From contig JAQPZY010001448.1 of the NCBI GenBank assembly GCA_029931535.1, positions 2,046,001 through 2,110,000 on the forward strand: a stretch of 64,000 bases of DNA, in the 5' to 3' direction. Source of the stretch: Margaritifera margaritifera. Its lineage: Eukaryota > Mollusca > Bivalvia > Unionida > Margaritiferidae. A program made the translations under genes and the position numbers. Below are positions 46,160 to 56,599 of the stretch, one piece after another; position 1 is the stretch's first letter; every line of letters starts with the position of its first letter. The notes beneath the pieces were generated by a model. That model was given only the letters and a program-made list of their open reading frames with translations, was not told where the DNA came from and ran no database searches.

Positions 46160-46853
46160 ATCGTGCACGTCGGCGACACAGGGTAGCGAGCAAGTGCGCG
46201 CAAGATCAGAGCATCACAAAATTAGGAAATATTTCGATATTTCTACTTATTTAAAATTATTTCAAGTTTACATTTATTTCAGTATGTTGTAACTTAAATA
46301 TGAAATATTACACACTACATTACTTTTATTTTATGGGATGCAGAGAGAAAAAGTAGCATATGGAACTAAACAAAACGGATCTTTTATACGATACATGGGT
46401 ATAAAAAATTTTTAAATTTTTTTTTAAAATTTTAAAAAAAAACATTAAATTTTTTTAGTTTATAATAAAGTTATAACTGATTTAATATAATACATCGATT
46501 ATAGATGATCATAATTACATGTGTTCATGTCTTCATTGATATGCAGTAAAACCGAAGCGAACAGTTCTTAAGTAAAGTGTAGTCTCATTTGCAGGTTAGC
46601 GAGCAACGTACACCATATAACCGCATTAGGAATGGATGACGTGACGTGATCAACTTCCTTCCGGGTTCTCCCAGAGGTATAATTCATTCTATCACAATAA
46701 TAACAACAACACTCCTAATCTATGCAATCACCTGTGGTTCCAGGGAGAAAAAATTACAAATTCTACACAAAGATCTATGAAATTTATGATTTATTTCCAA
46801 AATGAACATTTATTTTCATTAGTTTGTACTGTAATTTATAGATCCTACAGACA
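46160..46853. other. Unassigned AT-rich sequence
   Basis: No feature recognised. Confidence 0.5.
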
Positions 46854-47460
46854 ATCAGATGCGACTTTCGATTAGAGTGTCCGTGGATTTGTAATGTGAC
46901 TGTCACGTGCACTTCGGAAGCAAGGATCTACACATAATAGGTAAGAATATTTCAAATTACCCACTATAGTGGATTTCTCGTTGAATTCATTTAACTCGTG
47001 ATTAGACGGACCCAAAAAAAAAACAAAACAAAAAAAAAACAACATGGCGGATAATATTTGTCGAGTCGAGTCACATGACCTAAGCAACTGAAACTTTAGA
47101 ATGAGCGAAAGTCGCATCTGATTGGTTGCTGGATCTGATGGATCAGCTGATTTACCGCGGATGTAGCTATAACATTTGAAATAGCGATAGGAGGTAGGGT
47201 TACGTTATTCCACGTGAATTTACTAGTTGTCAAACATAGGATTTGATACGACAAAATGCTGTGCAGATCGCCGAAAGTCCCCTTCAACGGACCGTAAGTA
47301 AAGAGCCGCGAGAAATACCGGTAAGTGTCTAAAATGTATAATCATGTGTTGCGGACAGATCTGTCTGGAACAATTCCTTGATTTTATGAATCGGCGAGAT
47401 CAGACTCCAAACCACCCATCAGTATCAGTACAGGTTTGGGGCCTGATGATCGGACTAGGG
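46854..47460. repeat. Dispersed repeat R2: inverted copy joined to a direct copy
   Basis: 46854-47010 is a minus-strand match to 24952-25145, and 47040-47460 is a plus-strand match to 25070-25460. A perfect 19-bp inverted pair CAATCAGATGCGACTTTCG (46854-46872) and its complement (47105-47123) bounds the inner ~230 bp. An A-rich stretch lies at the junction. Confidence 0.75.
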
Positions 47461-47770
47461 TATGCTTCAAGCGCATACGGTTGATTTAGTTTGAATATTT
47501 TTGCATTTTATATCGTTCAGGAAACACGGTCAGTCATTGCATCTACTGTAACAAGTTTGATCTTTCCTAACTCTGGACCCGAATGTAAACAAATTACGTC
47601 ATAGCTTTTTTATTTTCCTAATGAGGAACTGCTAGCGGAGAACGAACGGGGTGGGGGGTGGGGGGGTGGGGTTGATTTCGTTAGGTACTTAATTTATTAA
47701 TAATAAACAAAATGCTGATAATGATGATGATGATGATGATGACTGCCATTGTTTATTATTTTTGCAGCAC
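47461..47770. other. Unassigned sequence with polyG and (GAT)n
   Basis: G-rich run at ~47648-47672; (GAT)n at ~47716-47741. No gene. Confidence 0.5.
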
Positions 47771-47882
47771 TAACCTATGTACCTTCTGTCTTCATGAGAG
47801 CTTGGTTATCAAATCATTCTAACTATTAACCTATGTACCTTCTGTCTTCATGAGAGCTTGGTTATCAAATCATTCTAACTAT
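47771..47882 (+). repeat. Perfect 56-bp tandem duplication
   Basis: TAACCTATGTACCTTCTGTC through TTCTAACTAT occurs twice head to tail at 47771 and 47827 with no mismatch seen, so it is very recent. Confidence 0.95.
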
Positions 47883-48063
47883 TTTCAATATTTTATAAAA
47901 TGAATTTAAACTTCATAGAGAAAAATCAGATACATCGCTTATAAAGCTAGACAAAACAGATGAATTTTTAAACGAATTAGTCATGTTTCAAGAAACAGAT
48001 GATGAGGAAATTATGGACGATATAGAAGAAATGTATGCAAATCTTTAACAAGTAAAATAATTA

Positions 48064-48187
48064 CCGTATATACTCGCGTATTACCCAAGTCCAAATGCAA
48101 ATAACATAGACCCTGATCATTATGCGACGGCAGATTTGGGTCTATGCAGTTTGCAGTTGGTATCGAACTATACGCGAGTATATACGG
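48064..48187. mobile_element. Tc1/mariner-like MITE, best copy (TA TSD)
   Basis: Perfect ~19-bp TIR CCGTATATACTCGCGTAT flanked by TA (48062-48063, 48188-48189). The interior holds CATAGACCC...TGGGTCTATG around ATTATGCGACGGCAGAT. It is 124 bp and non-coding. Other copies: 26767-26905, 11655-11840. Confidence 0.85.
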
Positions 48188-48222
48188 TAAAGGTGAAAGA
48201 AGAAAAAGAGGAAAATGTAATA

Positions 48223-49703
48223 CAGTAAAACCTGTCTTGAGAGACCGCCCCTTCTGCCAACAAAAAGTGGTCTCTCATGACAGGTGGTCTCTCATAACAG
48301 GTTTGTACAAAAAGACCAGTTTCCAAGGTCGAAATTCAGCACTGTTTATATTACATTCTTTATTTATTCTTCTTGGTAAAATTTTGCATGCATTTATCTG
48401 AAAATAAGTTTATATAGCAATAAAGATATACATCTATCATTAAACACGAATCACATTTATATTTGAATATCACATATACATGTATTAGCATACGAATTCG
48501 TTTCTAATTGACATTCTTGTTTTTTTTAATAACACCCTGAATTTGAGTTTTCCCCTGTTGTTTTGTGAGTGGTCTCACCTTTTTCACTTCTTTCTATTAC
48601 TTTCCTCCAGTGCTAGAATTTTTCTCTTTTTCGTTATAGATTCTACCATTGTTATTAAGGTGCTAGATGTTAACGTTATCAGTGATCAATTGTAATAATG
48701 ACTGTAGAGGTTTTGATCAGGCTTTGGGGAAATAACGAATACATATACAATGTACATGTACCAATGAATAAAGAAAAAAAAAGACATAATTAACTCATCC
48801 AGAAACAGAATAAATTTAGTTAGAGACAAAAGTCAAAGGCTTAATTCACCGACGACATAAAGGGATTAACTATATAAACAAATGGTGTAACTGGCTGCAC
48901 TATGGTGCACAGATGACTGCTTGGTGTGAGGGCTATAATCACTGTAACATTTAAAAAAAAAAACACAACCGTTTAACAATGACAATCGAATCCAGAAAAC
49001 GACTCTCCCCTACTGGTATTAAAAACAAAGGCAAAGACATCATTCACCCGAGGCATGACGGATTAACTCCAAAGACAAACAATGTATGTGACCGCTACAT
49101 TGATTCTGGCACTACAATGACAGTTAGTGACATGTACTTTAGTTGGTTTACAGTTTGTAACAAAGGACATTACATGCATGACCTGTACAATTTACGAAAC
49201 CGGTAGCCAGCCTAATTTTTTTTTTTTTTTTTGTTCAGAACAATCTTTATTTTTTAAACGGTCGTTGCTACCAAGGATTAAATAAAGGTCAGTGGAGTTT
49301 GTGTCAGTTCTCGAGATAGCAGTGTTATTTTAGAACAATCAGTCATTCGCAACTTCGCGGTCAATCCTACGGATCGTACTTTGGTCTCGCTGAAACAGTT
49401 TAGGTTATACCTGTACAATTTACGAATGCTGTAGCCAGCCTACAGTCTTTAATTTTTAAGTGGTCGCGGTTACAAAGGATTAAATAAAGTTCAGTTGTGT
49501 TTATCTCTGTTTTTCCGATGCAGTCGTTCATAGCAGTGTCGAAATGCATATTGTGCCAAGATGTCGTGGTCGCTGGTCGCGTTCTGCAGGTGGTCGCTCA
49601 TGAGAGTGCATTTATATAATAAAATCGATCCGTGCATTACGATTGTGGTCGTAAATGACAGGAGGTCGCTCATAGCAGAGGTCGCTCAAGACAGGTTTTA
49701 CTG
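48223..49703. mobile_element. Pogo/Tigger-like non-autonomous element (TA TSD)
   Basis: Left end CAGTAAAACCTGTCTTGAG and right end its inverse, identical over 19 bp and then one mismatch, flanked by TA (48221-48222, 49704-49705). Subterminal regions repeat GTGGTCTCTCAT / GGTCGCTCATGA motifs. The 3' half has a 228-bp internal duplication (CTGTACAATTTACGAA at 49183 and 49411, each followed by GTAGCCAGCCTA and AAGGATTAAATAAAG.TCAGT). The open frame 48979-49206 is not a recognisable transposase. Confidence 0.85.
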
Positions 49704-49709
49704 TATTAG

Positions 49710-50794
49710 GATTAATGAGTGTATCAAACAGTCTCTTGTTTGCCAGTATACACCATATGTCGATTTGAAACGTTACCAAAGAAACCACGCGTTCAAAACG
49801 GTGTATCCAGCGACATATCAGACAATGTAAAAAAAAAAAAAAAACAGCAACAACAATTATTTACCCGCAATACTGCAACAACTCTACTAATGCTGCTGTA
49901 GCGATACTTTGTTTATATACCTTTTTTCACAACATCTCAATTTATTAAAATAAGAATTTAATTAATTAGCAATCTTGATTATGCAGTAGGTTGCAATGAT
50001 ACCACCAAATTAACGAATACAATTTTATCCAATTACGGAAAACGATATAAATCGCTTTGTGTAAGCCACTGATTAAAGACATTTATGTGATTACAAAACC
50101 TACTAAAAATATGCTATTTACTTGACGGTTCGCATAAAGAAACACTTAATTTAAGATTAAGGACGAAGCCTGTGCAAAGCAAACGGGTCATCCACAACCT
50201 TTTTTTTTTTTCTTTCTTTCTTTTTTTTACATTGTACTAAACATTTATTGCAGCTAAGCACTCAATCTGTTATTTGGACAAAAGCAACCGGATATTTTCT
50301 TTCATGACCAACTAAATATTTAATACTTTTATTTCATACCAAAGTTCCTCAAAATACATATTTAAAATTGTTTTCTCGTCCAATTGATTTAAATCTATTG
50401 TACAGTATTTTTTCCCATTGAAGTATGAGAAATTTCTGAACCATCTGTGTAGTACAAGGCCATTTTTAAAAAAATGATTTTATGTTTAACAGCTGTGGAG
50501 AAGCGAGCAGTGTTCCGCGAAGAGGCGAAGCAGCTGTAAGAAAAATTTAAATACTAAAAAGTCAATTTTTCCACAATTGGCCCAAACACAAATTTCTCTT
50601 ACTATTTAAACGTAAAAATTTAGTTCTACAAGACGAAAGATCAAAGGCAAAGACGCTCAAAATCTTTAAAAGGTATATAAAACGAAAGATAACGTTCAAA
50701 ATATAAAACTCTTAAAATATACGGTGAAAATGTGTTATATAAACCGCTTTCTTTTAAAAACTCAAATTAGTTCCAAGGATAAAGACACAATCAA
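49710..50794. other. Unassigned AT-rich sequence
   Basis: No feature recognised. Confidence 0.5.
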
Positions 50795-52258
50795 TATGTA
50801 TAGTCTCTCGTTCATAATCGAAGTCATCCAAGATCGTGATGATAAAAACCCATTTATGATCAGAATTCGCGTCACCAAAATGTTGACAAGTTCAGACAAT
50901 CAGATGCAAAATCACCTCATTAATATGCATGGATCTTGCTCATAATTGTACTCATCCCCGATCTTGGTGATTTAAGCCTATTTACCAAGTTTGATTAAAA
51001 TTGGATGAGAAATACAGTCCCTACAGTGATCACCGAATTAATATGTGTGGATCCCGTTAATTATCGAACTCATCCGAGACCTTGATCATATATGCATATA
51101 TTTGACGTTTAATCAAAATCAGATAAAAAAAACATATGGCTTCAAGAGAGGCGACAAGCTCAACGATTCAGAAGCGGTGAGACACAAAGGCAAAAGACCG
51201 CAGAAAGAGGCATCTTGACAACAGCGCAAGATTGGGAAATGCAAGCAAATGTAAAAGGACAGCTGAAGTTCCCAAGAGACATCTGTAACACCAACTTCAG
51301 ACCCGATTTTGCACTGTGGTCAGGAGGTACCAATCAGGTGATTTTGTTGGAACTGACAGTGCCATGGGAAGCTAGAATGCAGGAGGCCCATGAGAGGAAA
51401 TGGGCTAAGTATCAGCCACTCATCCACGAGTGCCAGTAGAATGGATGGAAGGCCTGGAATCTACCAGTGGAAATAGGATGCCTTGGGAGTCATCGGGATT
51501 ACAGGACCTAGCCGCAGGAATTTAGTAACCAAGGTTGGCAAACAGGCGGAGGAAGCCTCACATTGGATTTGGCGGAAGAGAGAGGAGCGATGGAAAAGCT
51601 AATCGGTTCCGGGTTGAGTCTGATCAACTCAGTCGGCACACCCCTGGAGAGTGTTGTGGGTCAGCGCCGAAACACTCTAGGATAGGGAATCCCCACCTGA
51701 TGATGGAACCGATTGCAGTGCAGAAATGTATTCATATAGATGCAAGAAAATATTATTACTATGCTTGGATCTCACTCACTTTCTAAACTTCCCAAGATCT
51801 TATTGATATAAGCCCTAATTCCAATTCTAATCAAAATCGGATCAGAACTATAGCTTCCAGAGTGGCAATAAGCTCAGTTAATCAGATGCAAGATCGCGTC
51901 ATTAATATGCATGGATCTCGCTCATTATCGAAACTGTCCAAGATCCTGACGATATAAGCGTATATTCCGAGTTTTAAAAAAAATCAGATCACAATATGGC
52001 TTCCAATGTGGTAACAAGCTCAGGCAATCTGATGCAAGATCACATCATTATCATGCTTGGATCGCGCTCATTATCGAAACCATCCAAGACATTGATGATA
52101 TAAGCCCATATTTGAAGTTTGATCAAAATCGGATCAGAAATATGTCTTCCAGAGTGGCAACAAGCTCTGGCAATCAGAAGCAAGATCACCTCATTAATAT
52201 GCGTGCATCTCGCTCATTATCGAACTTGTGCGAGATCTTAATGATATAAGCAGGTTCC
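50795..52258 (+). repeat. ~146-bp satellite array, ~7 units, interrupted
   Basis: Consensus landmarks: CAATCAGATGCAAGATCACC, TCATTAATATGCATGGATCT, CGCTCATTATCGAA.T.ATCC, AAGATCTTGATGATATAAGC, and TTTGATCAAAATCGGATCAGA. The GGATC landmark falls at ~50930, 51046, 51762, 51906, 52055 and 52200. A LINE fragment (51173-51737) splits one unit. No head or hairpin tail was found. Confidence 0.85.
51173..51737 (+). pseudogene. LINE-C: C-terminal nuclease-like domain fragment
   Basis: The open frame 51215-51439 encodes TTAQDWEMQANVKGQLKFP, then RPDFALWSGGTNQVILLELT, then VPWEARMQEAHERKWAKYQPL. The RPD...ELTVPWE...ERK..KY pattern is that of the restriction-like (PD-(D/E)XK) endonuclease at the C-terminus of R2/NeSL-type LINEs. 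After a stop and a shift, GITGPSRRNLVTKVGKQAEE and ASHWIWRKREERW (~51500-51595) continue it in another frame, so it is broken, with a short deletion between. A short 3' UTR-like stretch follows. The family assignment is inferred from motif order; the RT is absent. Confidence 0.65.
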
Positions 52259-52531
52259 AATACGTTACACACAGCAGGTAGTCATTATATTTATTCCATG
52301 TCAGGATATATAAAGACCATTTTTTAAAAAGATACTTGTCCACTAAGAATATTCATTCACGTAATGAGTTTAACGTGCAGACTTATCAACACTCCCCTTT
52401 AAGTGTTCCGATTTTATTTAATTTATTATTATTATTATTATTTTATTATCATAATTTTTTTTTTTTTTTTTTGGTTGTCTTTTTCCGAAATTGCTACTTT
52501 TGTGCCCGCGATAAAGCACGAACTTGCAACT

Positions 52532-52535
<4 letters not shown>

Positions 52536-52621
<86 letters not shown>

Positions 52622-52626
52622 GAGAG
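52536..52626. repeat. (GA)n microsatellite
   Basis: About 45 dinucleotides with one CA interruption near 52613. A polyT tract at ~52457-52472 lies upstream. Confidence 0.95.
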
Positions 52627-52629
52627 TTC

Positions 52630-53153
52630 AAATCTAGGCTTCTTTTATGTGAAAAGTGTATACTTCTTTCACCTCGGATTATACGGAATAATATCGAGCA
52701 CTTCCGTATTACTGCAACTTCCTTTAAAATGAAAACCCTATTACTGCAACTGCCTTTAAAATGCTTTAAAATGAAAATTGTTAAAGGACTATTATCAATC
52801 CGATTTATGTATTGAAAACCGGTGCGGTGAATGGCTCAGTCTATACCGATATACTCACTACAACTTTTGACAGAAAATGCAAGTAACTATACTTAATTAA
52901 CATCCATTAGAGTGTTAATCTTTCTTAAAACATTATTTAGGTGTACAATACAAAGATAGGACTGCCAGTAGTACATTGTTTAGGTATGCAATACATTAGT
53001 AGTTTTTAATTTATATACTTTTACAGCTTTATTTGAACTCGGTACCAATATACAGCCAGGATTCTGTTGACACGCCATTAAATCTTATGTATACATACAT
53101 ACATACATACATACATACATACATACATACATACATACATACATACATACATA
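52630..53153. other. Unassigned sequence ending in (ATAC)n
   Basis: Local duplication ATTACTGCAACTTCCTTTAA/ATTACTGCAACTGCCTTTAA near 52710-52760. (ATAC)n at 53091-53153, grading into (GTAC)n. No gene. Confidence 0.6.
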
Positions 53154-53174
53154 CGTATGTACGTACGTACGATC

Positions 53175-53423
53175 GGGCCCTATATTCTCGAAACTATCTG
53201 AGCTAGAAACTCAACCTCAAGTTTCCAAGTTCAAAACTTAACAGTTTGTAACTTTAATTATAGTACAGATAGAATAACAGAACGCAAATGTTTTTAAACA
53301 TGGGTTTCTCTAACAAACTACCAAATCTCGACGACGTAGGTGCACCTAAAGTATGAAATATAATTTAGTGGTTTTTTACTAAGCTGGAGTTTCTTTTTCA
53401 AAAAGTTTCGACAATACAGGGCC
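53175..53423. mobile_element. MITE with GGGCCCTATATTCTCGAAACT termini
   Basis: Left GGGCCCTATATTCTCGAAAC, right the inverse of GGCCCTGTATTGTCGAAACT. Just inside lie AGAAACTCAACCT and the inverse of AGAAACTCCAGCT. 249 bp, non-coding. TSD not evident. Confidence 0.7.
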
Positions 53424-53429
53424 AGTACC

Positions 53430-53951
53430 GCAAAATAAGGTCTTACACTTGGCGACTGCCTGAAGGATGAAGACCAAGCTTACAACTCAGCCGAATGAAG
53501 GATCACTTAAAAACACCCGGATGTAAAAACCATCCTATATTCAGTGCAGTCTCTTTAATCCAGACTCTCGCGTGACTACAAGAGATCTAAGCTGAGCGAG
53601 AGTCTAGTAAAGGTTTGCACAAATGATTGTTACCGATAAGTGTCACTCATTTATTTTTCTTTTTTTCTTCTTTCCGTAAAATCCACCATCTATGTCAGGT
53701 ATGTGCAACCTACGCGACCTGGTTTTATCCGGTTACATTTACATCACACGGGTACATTTAAAAATTTCTATTCGGCCCGCGCCCTGTAGGAATTTGCATT
53801 TGCCTGATCCATACCGTTGAGGAAACACTTCTGGTGCATAAGAGATATATGTAAACAGATTTATAAAGGTGGCGTACTGGTGCAAAAGCGGGCAGTGCGT
53901 GTCCCTTTCATGTACTCAGTGAATTAGTCTCAGTCTGACAATTTAAACGTA
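53430..53951. other. Unassigned sequence
   Basis: No feature recognised between the MITE and satellite-cored copy E. Confidence 0.5.
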
Positions 53952-55866
53952 AACAAGACTCCCTCGAAGAGACTGACGCTCTACTGGCTGAAAAGAATTT
54001 CCAGGCATTGAAGATAAGACCATTTCTTTCTTTTAACTGCTGAGTGTTGAAACCATCTTTGATGTTCTGCAGCGATAACAAGATTTTCAAATTACCTGCT
54101 ATGGTGGACATAATGGATGCCAACTTGTAACCATTTTCATTTAGCACCAACAAGGCATCACATTAAGTCTTCTGATGGAAATCCTATGATGATATGACTT
54201 TCCGTTTTGGAGGAAAAAAGATAACAAGTTTTTCCAAGATGGATGCCATGCTGGCTATATTCGATATCAGACTGGCCCCATTTCTATTCAGTACCAACAA
54301 GACATCATAAGAAGTCTTTTGCTGAAAGCACAATCTAGGAGAAGTAGTGATAAGATTTTTGAGATGGCCATAATCGCAGTCATATTAGAAGTCGGATCGA
54401 CGCCAATTTCATTTATGACCAACTAGACATCATAAGAAGTCTTTCAGTGAAAACACCATGCTGATATGACCACTCATTCAGAAGAAATAGTGGTAAAAAG
54501 ATTTTCAAGATGGCCACTGTACATAATGAATGTCTGAATGGCACCATTAGGACCAACTAGACATCATAAGAAGTTATTTAGTAATAACCCCATGTTGATA
54601 CGACCATCAATTCAGGAGTAGTGATAACAATATTTTCAAGATGGCGCTGTGGTGGCCATATTGGACATTAGATCGACACCATTTTCATTTAGGACCAACT
54701 AGACGTCATAAGAAGTCTTCTGGTGAAACCCCCATGGCAATATTACACTTCGTTCAGGAGAATTAACGATAACAAGAATTTCAAGATGGCCACTGTGGCG
54801 ATCATGTTGGATATCAGATCGGCACGATTTTCATTATGGACCAACTAGACATCATAAGAAGTGTTTTGGTGAAAACCCCATGTTGATATGACAATACGTT
54901 CAGGGAGAGTAGCGATAACAAGATTTTCAAGATGGCCATTATGGCATCCAAACTGGACATCAGATCAGCACCAGTTTAACTTAGGATCAACTAGACATCA
55001 TAAGAAATATTTTGGTAAAAAAAACCCCAAAAACATGTCAATATGACTTTCCGTTCAGGAGGAGTAGCAATAACAAGATTTTCAAGATGGCTGCTATGGT
55101 GGCCATATTGGACATCAGATCGGTCCCGTTTTTTTTTTTAGGACCAACTAGACACCATATGAAGACTTTTGGTGAAAACCCCACGTTGATATGACCATCC
55201 ATTTAGGAGGAATAGCGATAACAATATTTTCAAGATGGCCGCTGTGGCGGCCATACTGGACATCATGTTGGAACCATTTTCATTTAAGACCAACTAGACA
55301 TTATATGAGGTCTTTTGGTGAAAAACCCATGTCAATATGACTTTCCGTTCAGGAGCAGCAGCGATAACAAAATGGCCGCCATACTGGACCTCAGATCGGC
55401 CCGATTTTCATTTAGGATCAAGTAGACCCCGTAAGAAGTCTTTAGTGAAAACCCATGTTCATATGACCATCCATTCACAAGGAGTGGCGATAACAAGATT
55501 TTCAATATGGCCGCTGTGGCAACCATATTGGTATCAGATTGGGACCATTTTATTTTAGGATCAACTAGACATCATAGTAAGTCTTCTGGTGAAACCCCAT
55601 GCGAATATAACGTTCCGTTCAGGAGGAGTAGCGATAACAAGATTTTCAAGATGGCCTCTGTGGCGGCCATACTTGGTGTCCGAGCGGCACAATTTTCATC
55701 AAGGAATAACTATACCATGGGATGAATTTGTGTGTAAAGTTTCATGGCAATCCTCCAAGTAGTTTAGGAGGAGTAGTGATTACAAACTTGCGCCAACAGA
55801 CGGACGGACGACGGACAACAGACCATCCCGTAAGCTCTTTTGGTCTATGACCAGTAGAGCTAAAAA
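53952..55866 (+). mobile_element. Satellite-cored (Helentron/HINE-like) element, copy E (reference copy)
   Basis: Head AACAAGACTCCCTCGAAGAG with perfect GCTCTACTGGCTGAAAAG. Twelve ~145-bp units (landmarks ~54070, 54221, 54348, 54494, 54622, 54767, 54912, 55066, 55216, 55360, 55487, 55632). Each unit reads GATAACAAGATTTTCAAGAT, GGCCGCTGTGGCGGCCATA, TTGGACATCAGATCGGCACC, ATTTTCATTTAGGACCAACT, AGACATCATAAGAAGTCTTT, TGGTGAAAACCCCATGTTGA, then TATGACCATCCATTCAGGAG. Tail GATGAATTTGTGTGTAAAG, GACGGACGGACGACGGAC, hairpin AGCTCTTTTGGTC-TAT-GACCAGTAGAGCT, then AAAAA. Non-coding. Confidence 0.85.
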
Positions 55867-55869
55867 TTA

Positions 55870-56303
55870 AAGCGTAATCAACGATTACACAGCTCGCCTC
55901 TCCTTTCATTAGTCTCCAGTAACCACTGTAAACATTATCATGCAGCAAATATATTCAGATTCAAGTGAACTTGGCCCCTTTTACAAATAAAGATTTTTTG
56001 GCAATATTTTATCATTACATTTGAACTTTTAATCATTTTAAAAATCTGAAATTTGAACTTTTATTTGAAATTATATTGCCAATGTTGTGCTAACATATTG
56101 CGAAAGCACCCACCTTTCTACCTACCTATCCATCCGCCCACCCACCTTCCTACCTACGTATCCACCCACCTACCTACCTACTGCGACAGGGCATAAAAGA
56201 CATCCAAGAATAAAAAGAACCTTGTTTTCTATCATATCAAAATAGATGTATTAAGCTGATAATAGACAGATTAATATTATCTGTGCAATAATTTCTTACA
56301 ATC
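55870..56303. other. Unassigned sequence with a CCTA-rich tract
   Basis: ACCTACCTAC/CCACCCACC simple repeat at ~56106-56182. ATTCAAGT...CCCCTTTTACAAATAAAG at ~55960-55995 recurs after copy F (63890-63950). Confidence 0.55.
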
Positions 56304-56560
56304 AGGGGCACTGGGTGGTCGAGTTATCGAAGGTGATCGAATTTACAGATCACTCACACATCTCAACGCTGTCCGCGTGACATCGGGACTCGGCTCGACC
56401 AACGTGGGTATGTGAGAAAGCTTGCCAGTTGCTTCCCGTCAGTCGGTGGTTCTTCCCAGGGTCTTTCCGGGTTCTTTCTGCACCAAATATACTGGCTGCC
56501 ATGTATAGCCTATCATATACTGAAAAATGGCGTTAAACCTCACAAAACCAAATCGTAAAA
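56304..56560 (+). mobile_element. SINE family 2, copy 3
   Basis: tRNA-like head GGGGCACTGGGTGGTCGAGT TATCGAAGGTGATCG, then GAGAAAGCTTGCCAGTTGC, GTCGGTGGTTCTTCCCAGG, CACCAAATATACTGGCTGCC, ATGTATAGCCTATCATATAC and GAAAAATGGCGTTAAAC, ending CACAAAACCAAA. Confidence 0.82.
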
Positions 56561-56599
56561 TCATTGTTCTTAAAATCTGCTTGGAAAGCTATTATCTTT

